From Opisthocomus hoazin (lineage: Eukaryota; Chordata; Aves; Opisthocomiformes; Opisthocomidae): a stretch of 64,000 nucleotides of DNA. Under the pieces are notes generated by a model. The model did no database searches. It was not told the DNA's origin and saw only the letters and a program-made list of their open reading frames with translations. Both the position numbers and the translations under genes were made by a program. The stretch spans positions 96,697,183 to 96,761,182 of the forward strand of contig NC_134416.1 in the NCBI RefSeq assembly GCF_030867145.1. The letters run 5' to 3'. This document shows positions 26,337-36,700 of the stretch, in pieces; position 1 is the stretch's first letter, and the number at the start of each line of letters is the position of its first letter.

Positions 26337-27449
26337 ATCTGGTATTTGATATCTAAGGTGGATACCTGTGAATGAGATCCTTGTTTTACTACAGTGTGTT
26401 AACTTTGTCATAATGTCATTTTCCTATCTTTGCCTCTTTCTTTTAACTTAACCTTTCAGTAAGTATTGCATCCTGAACATTAGTGTGAACACAACTGTAT
26501 TGCTACAATCCTTTTGAACGCTCCAAAGGATATGAGCGTATTTAGCTGTTGAAGGTTTCTCTGTGAGGGCCACCCTTGCTGCTGGTGAAGAGCTCAAACT
26601 GCAACTAGTCAATCTCAATCACTTTCACAGTGATGGGAGGCTCTTACAGTGGTTCAGGGCATCCATGTACTGGAGAAAAACAAAACCAGCATCTCCTGCA
26701 ATTCAGCAGATGGAAGGGACATAGGAAGAGACAAACTTCACTCACACAACCTTCAAAATTGTTCAAATGAACCTTGGCTTTTTAGCACCCACTGACAAAT
26801 TGTACAGTATACTGGATGAGCAACCAAGTGGAAACAGTCAGTCAGTATCTTATTTTCAATAGCTGATGAACAGTCTACCAAAGCGTTTTTCCAGTGTTGC
26901 ATAGCGTATCAAAGCCTTAATTCAAATTCAGAAAACAAATAATCTTGAGCACTTCTTGCTCTCCAGCCACTGAAAGCTCAAATTATGAAGATTCCAGGAG
27001 ATATACTTTTCTATACTCGTTATATGAAACCTTTCCATTCACTTATCCCATTTTCTCATATTCTTACGTTTTTTTTTTCCTGTGCTGAGGTACAGCATCT
27101 TATTTCTATTCCCAGGTCAACTCACTGCTTGCTAGAGACCAGCAGCACCTATGTGAGTTGCATTTTTGGCTTGGTGGATGGTGCTAGGCCAGCTAGAAAG
27201 GAATTCACGTGGCAATCACTTTTGCCAGTGGGGTGCTAGTTTGGAACTCTTTCCTGTGCCCGCTGCCTGAAAGAGAAACATTAAAAATAAAAAAAAATCT
27301 TTTCAATCAAACTAGTCTCTTCTCTGTGAGAGAAATTAGGGCAGGGGTAGGTGTGCAAAAGCTTTTTCATCAAGCTACACAACCTGAGATAAATACAAAC
27401 CTTGGGCACCTTGTGGCTGACTTCCACATCATCCGACTGCGATCAGATC
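26337..27449. other. Spacer upstream of the CpG island
   Basis: AT-rich sequence giving way to higher GC after about 27,400. The 163-codon plus frame at 27,209-27,700 runs from this spacer into the island and has no recognisable domain. No clear promoter element was seen here. Confidence 0.55.
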
Positions 27450-28079
27450 TCAGAACCACTTTTCTCTCGAAGTCACCTTCGCTTTTCACACCCACCAAAG
27501 GTTCGGGAGTTCAGTTCCTGAAGCCGTACGCCTGCGTTTCAGGCGTGCTAACAAGCAACGCCTCTGACCGCTTACCACCAGCGCTCCGAGGCGTCTTGCT
27601 CGGCTCTGCCGATCTGTGCGGCTGCCGAACCGCCTGCCTCGCCACTCTCTCCCCCCTCCACCTCACCTGCGCACGGTCTTACTCCGGCGGTGGGACGTGA
27701 GGAGCGCCTCCACCCCCTGCACTTTCCACCACGAGCTGCTTGCTTATTTTTCTCACCGAGGGCTCTCACGGCCCCTCCGAGCGGCGACAGAGCCGGTGCC
27801 GCCTGCGGCCGACCCTCCCTGGCGAGCGGCAGGCCCAAGCCACCCGCCGCCTCCCGCCGCGGCGGGCGCGGCCCCCGGGACCCACGGGCGGTCTGACAGG
27901 ATTTTTTAGGACCCCCAGCTCGCCCCCCGCACACCGCCGAGCTGGCAGCAGCGAGGGCGAAAGTCGGTCGGAAGCGGGTTCGGGAAAAAAACCAACCCCA
28001 AACCCCGCAACCGGCCGCGGCCGCCTCAGCCGCCGGGCACCGGCCGCAGGGCCCCCCGCGCTGCCCCGGCAGCCGCGCC

Positions 28080-28132
28080 CCAGCCAATGGGGAGCGGGCT
28101 CGGCGGGAGCGCCGACCTCCTGCCCCGCCCCA
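28080..28132 (+). promoter_or_regulatory. Core promoter: CCAAT box and GC boxes, TATA-less
   Basis: CAGCCAATGGGGAG at 28,080-28,093 carries a consensus CCAAT box (NF-Y type), and TGCCCCGCCCC at 28,120-28,130 is a consensus Sp1/KLF GC box. No TATA box precedes the likely start region. The spacing puts transcription start sites around 28,150-28,300, and start sites in this class are usually dispersed. The start itself cannot be read from sequence. Confidence 0.6.
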
Positions 28133-28276
28133 TCCCGACCGGTGCCGGACGCAGCCGGAGACTCCCGAGCTCCCCCCCTCCCCCCCCCCCCCCGCCGCCC
28201 TTGTGTTCTTCGGGCGGGGACTCGCTTCCTCTCCCGGCTCCCCCTTCCCACCCTCCTCCTCCGCCTCCCAGCCAAG

Positions 28277-28321
28277 ATGGAGGACGGCGGGCGCTGCGGC
28301 CGCCGGCACCGCAGCGGGTAG
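28277..28321 (+). CDS. Upstream ORF 1 (14 codons), strong Kozak context
   Basis: ATG in the context GCCAAGATGGAGG, with A at -3 and G at +4, followed by 14 codons and TAG, about 480 bases before the main start. If it lies downstream of the transcription start it would capture many scanning ribosomes and lower output of the main frame. The same AAGATGG string is also the core of the YY1 site often found just downstream of start sites, so the motif may be a promoter element and not a translation start. Confidence 0.4.
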   Translation: MEDGGRCGRRHRSG

Positions 28322-28352
28322 CGCAGCTGCTGCTCCGCCGGCTCGCTCCCTC

Positions 28353-28416
28353 GGGAGAAAGAGAGAGAGAAAAAAAAAAAAGAGAGAGAAAAAGGGAAAG
28401 AAAAAAAAAGAAAAGG
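28353..28416 (+). repeat. Polypurine (GA)n/A-rich tract in the leader
   Basis: 64 bases of almost pure purine: GA repeats, an A12 run, GA repeats again and A9. It lies in the presumed 5' leader on the sense strand. Polypurine tracts can adopt triplex structure and are length-unstable. Confidence 0.9.
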
Positions 28417-28479
28417 CTGGGAACGCTGCTGCTCTCTCCGCCCACCGGCTGCTGGCTGCGCGGACTGCCGGCCCTCCCC

Positions 28480-28599
28480 ATGCCGTCGTCGTCGTCGTCG
28501 TCGCCCTCCTCCTCCTCCTCCTCCTCCCGCAATTGTCTGCGCTCCGGCTGCCGCCCGCCCGCCCGCCCCGGCTCCCCGCATGCACACGCCGCCTCCTAG
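28480..28599 (+). CDS. Upstream ORF 2 (39 codons) encoding a polyserine run
   Basis: ATG at 28,480 has a weak context (C at -3, C at +4). It opens a 39-codon frame with six TCG serine codons, one Pro and seven TCC serine codons, then a basic and Pro-rich tail, and stops at TAG 28,597-28,599, 199 bases before the main ATG. Leaky scanning past it is likely. The length of the polyserine would vary with the repeat, without shifting the uORF stop if whole triplets change. Confidence 0.35.
   Translation: MPSSSSSSPSSSSSSSRNCLRSGCRPPARPGSPHAHAAS
28486..28527 (+). repeat. (TCG)6-CCC-(TCC)7 triplet repeat in leader
   Basis: Six perfect TCG units (equivalently GTC/CGT), one CCC and seven perfect TCC units. 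Triplet repeats in GC-rich leaders are prone to length change. This one lies wholly inside upstream ORF 2. Confidence 0.95.
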
Positions 28600-28702
28600 G
28601 TGGCTGCGGGGGGTGGGCGCTCCCGGAGCTGCCATTCCGCGCATACCTTCATGTCCCTGCGCTCGCCCGCCGCCGCCCCGCATCGCTCGCCCGCCGCCCT
28701 AA
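28580..28702 (+). CDS. Upstream ORF 3 (40 codons), Pro/Arg-rich
   Basis: ATG at 28,580 within CCGCATGCACACG opens 40 codons ending at TAA 28,700-28,702. It overlaps the end of upstream ORF 2 in another frame. The product would be Pro/Arg-rich low complexity. The start context is weak (C at -3 and at +4). Listed because it affects scanning, not because a stable product is expected. Confidence 0.3.
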   Translation: MHTPPPRWLRGVGAPGAAIPRIPSCPCARPPPPRIARPPP

Positions 28703-28725
28703 CAGCCGCTCCCGCCCGGAGGTGA
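28651..28725 (+). CDS. Upstream ORF 4 (24 codons)
   Basis: ATG at 28,651 (CTTCATGTCC) opens 24 codons ending at TGA 28,723-28,725, 73 bases before the main ATG. It is the last upstream start before the main frame. Reinitiation at 28,799 is possible but the gap is short. Confidence 0.3.
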   Translation: MSLRSPAAAPHRSPAALTAAPARR

Positions 28726-28798
28726 AGCCGGGACCCGCGGGGCGGGCGGTGGGCTCGGCGGTGGGTCTCGCCCGGAGGAGCCGCCGCCCGCAGCAGCC

Positions 28799-28925
28799 AT
28801 GAGCAGCGCCGCTACCGCCACCTCCGCTGCCGCCGCTGCCGCCACCACGGCCGGCAGCGGCGCGGGGGAAGGGGCCGAGGAGGCGGCCAAGGACTCGGCG
28901 GACATCGCGGCGTTCTTCCGATCCG
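28799..28925 (+). CDS. First coding exon of an unidentified plus-strand gene
   Basis: ATG at 28,799 in context GCAGCCATGAGC (G at -3, A at +4; -6 to -1 fits GCCGCC-type Kozak well apart from +4). The exon codes 42 residues plus the first base of codon 43 and ends at TCCG|GTGAGTG, a near-perfect donor. Residues 1-20 are Ala/Ser/Thr-rich with a six-Ala run at about 10-15, 21-30 are Gly/Glu-rich, and 31-42 read KDSADIAAFFRS, a more ordered-looking end. It has no signal peptide or membrane segment and is likely an intrinsically disordered N-terminus of a cytosolic or nuclear protein. Reasons to call it real: it is centred in the CpG island, the Met is well placed, and it ends at a strong donor with phase 1. 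The frame runs on into the intron to 29,284, but that part is GC-rich and non-coding in look. I do not recognise the protein and give no symbol. Confidence 0.75.
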
Positions 28926-29460
28926 GTGAGTGCGGGCCCGTCCCGGCCGTGCGGGGAGGAAGGGGCAGCGGCGGAAGGTGGGGGCGAGCGGCGTCTTCCC
29001 CCCCCCCCGGTGGCTGCCCGCGGGGAGAGGCGGCGAGGGCAGCCGGCTTTGTCGGGTGGCCCCGGGGAAGGCGCGCAGTGCCCGGCCGTGCGGCGCTGCC
29101 CCGGGGACGCGGCGGTGGCCGGGCGGCAGCGGGGAGGGAAGCCGGGACCCCCCCCTTCCCGGTCCCGTCCCGGGGGCAGCGGGGCTCTCGGGCCCGGCGA
29201 CCCGCGGGCGCTGCTGCCGGCAGAGACGAGGCGTGCAAACGGGTGCGGGGGCCGGCTGGTGCCCCGCGGCGGTGTCGCCGGTGACAGGTGCGACTCTCCC
29301 CTCCGACGCCGGCCCGGTAACGGGCATGCGGCCGGGGGCCTGGCGCCGGGCGGACCCGGTACCCCCGGAGATGTCCCGCCGGGGGCTGCGGCGGAGGAGC
29401 GGGGGCAGGGGAGCGGGCCGCGCCGGCCGGGGCCCCCCGGGGAGGCCGGGATGACACCGC

Positions 29461-29468
29461 TATAAAAG
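29461..29468 (+). promoter_or_regulatory. TATA-box-like octamer TATAAAAG in intron 1
   Basis: A perfect TATAAAAG sits in otherwise GC-rich sequence (flanked by CCGC and GCGACGC) 536 bases into intron 1, still inside the CpG island. It is the right type of element for an alternative promoter starting near 29,490-29,500. No obvious first exon with an ATG and donor is visible immediately downstream, and chance cannot be excluded. Confidence 0.3.
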
Positions 29469-30088
29469 GCGACGCGGTGCCGCGCTGCTGGGTGGCGGCC
29501 GAGGGCAGGGGCGGGAGAGGGCAGCGCTGAACGCGGGCGTGGAGGAGACAAAAACCCCGCGTTAAGCCGCGTCCCCGCCGCGGCGGGGGCCGGGCGGCAG
29601 CGGCTCCCGGGCTGGGAAGCGCTCGGAAGGGGAAGGGGGGGGGGGGCACATCGGCAGGCTGCCGGGCTGAAAAAAATGGAGGCCGCCTTCTCCCTCGGTG
29701 TTTACCCGGCGGGGAGGGCGGCTCGCCCCCGCCGCCGAGGCGTTGTCCCCCCGGGGAACGGCGGCGGGGACGGCAGGGCTGCCCGGGCCGCACGGCCGGC
29801 CGGAGGCGGGGACGGAGCGCTGCCGGCAGCCGGGGCGGCGGCGGCCGGGCCTCCCTCCGTGCCCGCTGCCCCCCACCCCGAGCAGCGGCGGCGGCCCCTC
29901 CCCTCCCTCCCTCCGCCTCCCCCGGGCACCCCCGGCCGTCGCTGCCGGGCGGGGCAGGGCCGGGCACTTGCTCCCTTTGGATGCCTAAAAAGGAGCGGCG
30001 AGCAAGGAAAATGCAGACTCACCGCCGGGAAGATGAAGGGGGTCGCTGATTTCGTGTGCAGAAAAATAACAGTGATGGCAGCCGGTAG

Positions 30089-30114
30089 CAATAATAATAA
30101 TAACAATAATAAAA
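30089..30114. repeat. (AAT)n trinucleotide repeat
   Basis: About eight AAT units with one AAC interruption, at the 3' shoulder of the CpG island. Confidence 0.85.
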
Positions 30115-30180
30115 GCTGCGTTAATTGGGGTTTTGAGGGAAATCCGCGAGGGAAGCCGGGAGCGGCGTAATCGGGGCCGC

Positions 30181-32954
30181 TGCCGGCTTGCTGTTGAATG
30201 TGTGTGATTTAAGGAGGTGTGATTTGCAGCAGGCATCCCTGAAGCAGGGTCCAGAGCGGCGTTTGCTCGGGCAGATGGTCCGAACGGGGGGCTGCGTCCC
30301 CGCTGAAGGGTCTGAGGCTCCGTCCGCAGCCTGTTTCACCTGACAGCGATGAGTGAGAAGCTCCTTGCCGAGTCAGGATGCTGGCCTTGGTGGGTTTCGT
30401 CACGGAAGAAGGACTGAGCTTTGTCGTTCTCAGGAAAAAATCCCTTTGAAAGCAACATGACGGATTACAGCAGTAGATACACAGTCTGCCTGGTGTGGCT
30501 ACAAATGGGTACGCGTGTAGTAAGCTTGCAGTTTTGGAAGACTCTGCCAGCTGTATTAATAGTCAACTTCCACATGTATGTGTGGGTAGAGGGATGACAC
30601 AGAGTTGATAAGCTCGTAAGTGGTGCAGCGATGACTTCTGGTGCTGATAACTTCTGATAACAGGGAAGTTGCACTGAGCTTAGTCTTGCAGCAACCGAAA
30701 ATCTTAAAGCAGTAGGAGGACATCTCAAATGCTTATCGAAAAACCCTTAGAGCATATTTAACAACTCGCATTCTCATTTTTGTATTTACTTGTGGAAGTT
30801 ATCTGGTTCAGCATGGGCTGTGACATACGCTGGAACAGGTTCTGGCATCTCTTGTGGGCGTTCGGTATTGGGAAGAGCTCTTAAAACTTCGCCTCTGTGC
30901 AAGATCCGCGCTTTTAGAAGGAAAGGTTCTATTAAGAGATCTCCGGTGCTTCCCTTTGTTTGAACAGGAGTCACAGGTTTTTTTTCAGTGAAACACAATG
31001 GACACAGCAATCAATGAACAAGAAAAAACTTCATTTGGTGTACGTGGGAGCAGACAAAATATTTTTCTCCTTACAGTATTTACAATGACAAATGCTTCCT
31101 TTTTCCTGTCACTTGCAGAGAATGTCAGCAAAGCTGTAGCTGATACTTAAAAGAGAAAATGAGTTAAAATGTTACAATGTTTTCCAGCAGGAAAACAAAA
31201 ACAACAACAAAAAACCCTCCCGAACAATCAGTTCTAATCTCAGGTTAGTTAAATTGGTCAGCTGAGCTGCTGGTGGGTTATTGGCTTTCCTTCTGTCCTT
31301 TTGTAAGACTAAGCCTGAAGTAGAATTCGAGTAGCGTAAAGAGTGGAGTTTCATTATTTGGGAGATGTTTTGTTAGGACGTTGAACAGCAGCTAGGTTCT
31401 CATCACTTGAAGTGTTTAAGTTTCCAGTTTTCACTTTGGTTATGTAAATGTAAACTCTCTCAGAGTTGTTGTGGAAATAAGTTGCAATTGAAATGTGAAG
31501 AAAGAAGCTGAACTGGAAGTGAGGTAGTAGTACGAAAACATAAAGATCACGTGTCTTGAATTTAAATGAGGAATCCCTTTACTGGAATTGAAAGAAATGA
31601 AGGCAGCTTACTTTCTGTTATCTGTTTGGTATCTCTCATTATTTGAATTTCAAAATGCAAGAACACCTTGTTAGATCTGTCACCTTCTTTGTGGCAGGAT
31701 TAAAACTGCTAAGAAGCAGAGTTGAGTGCCAAGCAAAGTGACTGCATTTTGACAGTGAAAACACAGTGGTTGTAGGAAGCACCTTTCTGTCCCATATGTA
31801 AATTGTAGATTAGGGATGGCTGTGTAAACTGACAGAAGGGATATGTTCTGAGCTGAAGATGTCTAGACAAGCGTCCCTTTTTTTCTTATTAAAAAGTGCA
31901 CTGATATGTCTTGAAAGGACTAATAAAATCTCTTAGAATTATGGAAAAACAGACTATCTTTGTATGAAAAGCCAGTGATGCAGAGTGTATGTGGCTGGGT
32001 AGAGGGCCATTTATACACATGAGAAGTATACAAGATCTATTTTGTATGAAAAGGTATTAAGATAAAATTTTTCAAAATGTACTCTTAAGTTTCCACTTAA
32101 AATAATATGTATTTTGAAGGGCAGAAAGCGGCTAACATGAGCAAAGTTGAATCTGAGGGACTGCCATGAAGTCATGGCTTACAGGGCAGTAACCATACAG
32201 AGGTTTTGTTTGATTCGTCTTTATAGCTTTGAATGCTCAATACTTTGGGAAGGGGACTGTCAACTGACATCTTTAGGATGCAAGAATGAGGGCTGTTTCT
32301 TATGTTTAAATCATGCCATTATAGTAGTGTCCTCCAAACCAAAGAATTTTTGCTAGTTGAAGTTAATGAATTTTGGTTTTGAGCATGAAGAACAAAACTT
32401 TTTTCATCTAAGTAGAAGTGATATTGCTTTTACATTTTGTGATTGAACTTACCTTTCTGAGATGATGGAGAAATCTCTGAATACCAAAGGATGCAGAGAA
32501 AAAGACTTGTAGGCATGTCAGTCAAATCCTGGCTAGCCAGTATAGCGAGTACCTTCACAAATTACTCTGACAAGTCTCAGTGGAAAAAACCACCAAGTTA
32601 TCAATTGATAACTCGTCACAGTTTTGTGATGAAAATATATGTAGTTATTTCCTGCAAGATAAGTTCAGTGTGGATGGCTTCTGAAACTGTGCAGTAACTT
32701 TGTTCGTGTACTGACACATGATACAATTTTCAAAGCCATTGAGATTCACATTGTCACCACCTGCTTAGAACACTCGCATGTTTCCAGAAGGAGCAAAATT
32801 TACTTACTAAGCAAGGGGTGGGGACCGTTTGGGGAGACAGAAATGTTTGCAAAATAAAGGAAAAAAGAAGAGGCACTGGAAGTCTTGTCACCAGGATGAA
32901 GAACTACCCAAGCTTTGCCAGGTCAAATCCAAATATAACTCTTAATTGTACTTC
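30181..32954. other. Intronic sequence, nothing recognised
   Basis: GC declines quickly after the island to AT-rich sequence. No frame over 87 codons, no recognisable repeat and no clear exon. Confidence 0.55.
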
Positions 32955-33731
32955 AGCACTTGAACAGGGTCCTGCACCTGGGGAGCAACAACCCCATGCA
33001 TCAGTACAGGCTTGGGTGGACCTGCTGGAGAGCAGCTCTGCGGAGAGGGACCTGGGTGTCCTGGTGGACGACAGGTTAACCATGAGCCAGCAGTGTGCCC
33101 TGGCTGCCAAGAAGGCCAATGGCATTCTGGGGTGCATTAGGAGGAGTGTGGCCAGCAGGTCGAGGGAGGTTCTCCTTCCCCTCTACGCTGCCCTACTGAG
33201 GCCTCATCTGGAGTACTCTGTCCCTCTGGAGTACTCTGGGCTCCCCAGTTCAAGAAAGATGAAGAGCTACTGGAGAGAGTCCAGCAGAGGGCTACAAGGA
33301 TGGTGAGGGGACTGGAGCTTCTGTCCTACGAGGAGAGGCTGAGGGAGCTGGGCTTGTTCAGCCTGAAGAAAAGAAGGCTGCGAGGGGACCTAATATATAC
33401 TTACAAATATCTGAAGGGGGGTGTCAGGAGGATGGGGCCAAGCTCTTTTCAGTGGTGCCCAGTGACAGGACAAGGGGCAATGAGCACAAACTGAAGCACA
33501 GGAAGTTCCGTCTGAACACGAGGAAGAATTTCTTCCCTCTGAGGGTGATGGAGCCCTGGAACAGGCTGCCCAGGGAGGTTGTAGAGTCTCCTTCTCTGGA
33601 GATATTCAAGACCCACCTGGACAAGGTCCTGTGCAGCCTGCTGTAGGTGACCCTGCTTTGGCAGGAGGGTTGGACTAGGTGACTCACAGAGGTCCCTTCC
33701 AACCCCTACCATTCTGTGATTCTGTGATCTG
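32955..33731 (+). mobile_element. CR1 LINE, 5'-truncated, frame-broken (copy C)
   Basis: The longest CR1 here, about 780 bases, from near GGGTCCTGCACCTGGGG to ACCATTCTGTGATTCTGTGA. The 5' part corresponds to the RT thumb-side segment (frame reading [18 protein letters not shown], then [19 protein letters not shown]). The rest matches copy B almost base for base, with the same subfamily tail. A short internal duplication near 33,208-33,240 repeats CTGGAGTACTCTG, and further small changes split the frame into pieces ending near 33,306, 33,494 and 33,646. It lies in sense orientation within the presumed intron. The 5' edge is approximate. Confidence 0.95.
33006..33646 (+). pseudogene. CR1 ORF2 reverse transcriptase fragment, frameshifted
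   Basis: C-terminal part of CR1 ORF2 in three consecutive frames. The first covers the LGVLVDDRL and [10 protein letters not shown] segments, the second [18 protein letters not shown], and the third [21 protein letters not shown]. The breaks lie near the small duplication at about 33,220 and near 33,440-33,490. The catalytic core is absent upstream. It is a dead copy, in contrast with the open frame at 25.8 kb. Confidence 0.88.
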
Positions 33732-36700
33732 AGGAGAAAAAAGGGTGGAGGATTTTCCATCTAAAAATGAATCTATGCGGGTGGCAGCAGCCCTCTCTCA
33801 GGAGGAGGAGTAAGGCTGTGAGATGAAAATGGGTCTGAAGGAGGAGGGTGTCCTGAGTAGAGAGTTCTGTGTGCCACCTCTCCTGAGGTGAAGTCAAGGA
33901 ACAGGCTGGTAGCCAGAATAGCTTTGAATAGCACATTGTACGCTTCATCTTTCCTGCTTGTGTACGTGCTTCTTAATGTAAGCTTAATGATAAAGAATTT
34001 AAAACTCAGTTTTAAGATATATGTGCATGTGAGTATTTTAGGAAAATGGGACGCTGAAATCTATTGTGGTTATGGATATGTAATTGATGACTTCTGCAAG
34101 CAGTAGTGACTTGAGAGTTGGATCAGTCTGGGTTCAACCAAGTCTGTGTATAGCAGCCTAGGCTGATAATTGCTTGAGTAGCTGAAACCATATAGGAAGT
34201 GTTAATGAGTAACAGAAAAATAATTTCTTTTTCCATCTTAAAGAATGATCATGTGATTTGGTTAGCTTTTGTGAACATCACTTAACAAATGATTCGGTAA
34301 AGTTAAAACCCAAAAGATTTATTCAGAAATTTGCTATTTCAGATTTACAGGGAGGACCTATGTTTTGCTTCTTCCTGATCATATTGTTTTATATACTGTT
34401 GCCTTGCTTTACATTAGTGTCCTGTCTCATAGTGGCTGGGAAAGTTGGCTGCCTGTAGTGGACATTAAAAATGCTACTGTAGCAGAGAAAGTCTGCTAGG
34501 AAGAGAGGAAGAAAAGAGAGAGGGAGGGGAAAGATTGTGTGGAAAAGAAAAAGCGAGCATACTGTTAAAAGGCAGCAAATTTTTTCGTTAATACTACTGA
34601 TCAAAAACATGGTAGCTTTTAGATCATGGGCAAAATAGCTTTCATATTAGGCATCAAATGTGAAAAACAAGCCCAGTTTTCAGCTTAAATCTGTGAAGCA
34701 GAACACACAAGGTATAAAGTTAAGATAGTGCTGTTCTGGGAAGGTTCATCCACCTCCTGCCGTTACGTAGTAGCTAACGTAGAGAGAAGGTAGTTGGAGC
34801 TATATGGTCATGTGGCTTGCTTAGGGTGGCAGTTGGAGTAGCTACAGAGTACTGACAAATGTGGAACAAAAATGAAGTAAAAGTGAAGCCAAAGGTGAAG
34901 TGTTGGCAGGCGGCACTGGTGGTACCCCACAAGGTATTTCCATGCTGTTCTCTGCAAGTATTGGTTCTTGGCTGCGTGGCTGTGGGGAGCTGGGGTGTGG
35001 TTGGGGGGTTGTAAGAAGTGGTGAGCATGCAGAGAATGTAAAATATGGAAACAAGTTGGCCATTGCCATTCTTTCGTGCAGCTTAGAGTGACAACAGCAT
35101 TTGTGTTAAAAAAATAAACACAACAAAAAACTGGAGATGTTGTGGCTGCTTTTCAAAAATCTGTTACTTTGTCCTCTGAGTTGCTTTAGTCAGTGAGAAG
35201 GTTGCAGCAGTGTTGCTGTCGTTAGTATTGGTTGACCTGGGCTTGAAAAGAAGTGGGTCCTCCTGCGGAGTTTTGAGTCCAGTTCCAGCAGCATCTATTT
35301 TAAGAAGGTGGTTAAAGTGAGGGGGGCGAAGGGAAGAGGTGTTCTGAAAAACACCATAGAGAAATGTCACAACTTGATAGTTGCTGATGTGCACTATGTA
35401 GAACAAAAATAACTACAGAAACAATGAACCTACGATGGAGAAGTTACTCTGGGAGTATTGTTGTTAGGTTGACGTTTCCTGGAACAATGAAGGCGAGGAC
35501 AGAACCCTTCAGTGTGAAATGCAGCAGCTGTTGTGTAACTTGGCTCAGTGTGGAACAGGCAGACTTCTCTGGGGATAGCGAAGGATAGAGAAAGTTAGAG
35601 GTTAGGGTGTGTTTGAAAGAGTCAGAGGCAGAAGTCATGACTATATCTAAGAGGGGACAGAGAATTACTTGTAACATCTGTGATAGCTGACAGTTGATGA
35701 ACGGAGTGCACATCCGGAGGGGAAGGTAAATGGGAGTTAGAGAAGAGCCAGGCCCATTCCTGGGAGAATACGTCTGAGCTGGCATGAAGTGCTGGTGTGC
35801 TCAGAAAGGAGCTGACAGAAGTAGGAGGAGACTTGGGGTGGCTGAGGCTTTCGTTAGTTATGGAGCTTGGTTACTGTGTGGACAAGGTGAGTAGTAAACG
35901 TTACTTAAATAAGTGGTTTCCCTACACTTAAATGTGTCCCACAGCAATGTAGCAGAAGCAGGCATGAAACTTCAACCTGAAATACCATGCGACTCCCAAA
36001 AGCTTTTCCAAGTAAAATGACCACGTAGGTAAATAAAATCTGAACAAAGACCAGAAAGACTTTCCCTATGACAATGTAAAGAGGAAATATTAATGTTGCT
36101 CTACTCTTTTTCAATCAAAAATGAAAAAAATTCTAGTGTCAACAGATGGGCCTGTTTAGATGCAGACTGTTAGGTCAGTTTATTAATAGGGCGAAACTGC
36201 AGGGTGATTTTGGTCTGCAGCTCGAAGAACGACGTGAGGTCACAGAAATAGCTGTTTATGGTCAGCAAAAGTCTTAAAATAGGAAAGACACATTGAAACT
36301 TTGGAAATGCACTGGTGGTTGAGGGATGTTCTTCTGAAACAGGGTGATGATTTTAGTGAGAACAAAGGAAACTAATTTTTCTGCTTGATGTTGGTGAGAA
36401 CCAGGTCTAATCTTAAAGAGAAAAAAAGGCTACTGGGTAAAAAAAATAAAATATTGAAGGTCATAGCAGGCTATCTTATATCTAGTGACTAAAATGGTTG
36501 CATCTACTTGGTTGTTCTCATAACCAAATTTGCTTGATTTGGAGAAGGATCTTTGTTTAACAACATTTTTCTTGGTGCAGCAGAATCAAAAAGTAGACTA
36601 CTGGTGAAGTAATACTGATGATCTGCAAAGCTGAGTCATATTCCTTCAGGAAGGATACTGCTGTTTTGAGAAAACAGATCACTTACCCTGTAGTGAGGAG

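Larger units (their letters stand above)
27450..30180. promoter_or_regulatory. CpG island spanning promoter, exon 1 and start of intron 1
   Basis: CpG dinucleotides become very dense from about 27,470, peak at 27,780-29,950 and fall away by about 30,180, while both flanks are CpG-poor. Such islands mark unmethylated promoters of broadly expressed vertebrate genes. Runs of C and G (28,171-28,197; 28,999-29,010; 29,636-29,647) add G-quadruplex potential. Long open frames on both strands, up to 422 codons on the minus strand, come from the scarcity of AT-rich stop codons and are not genes. Edges are judged by eye. Confidence 0.95.

Noticed and set aside
28699-29967. Minus-strand open frame of 422 codons, plus other 160-340-codon frames on both strands of the island
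   Set aside because: Stop codons are rare in such GC-rich DNA. The products are Pro/Arg/Gly/Ala low complexity with no domain, and they overlap each other in several frames.
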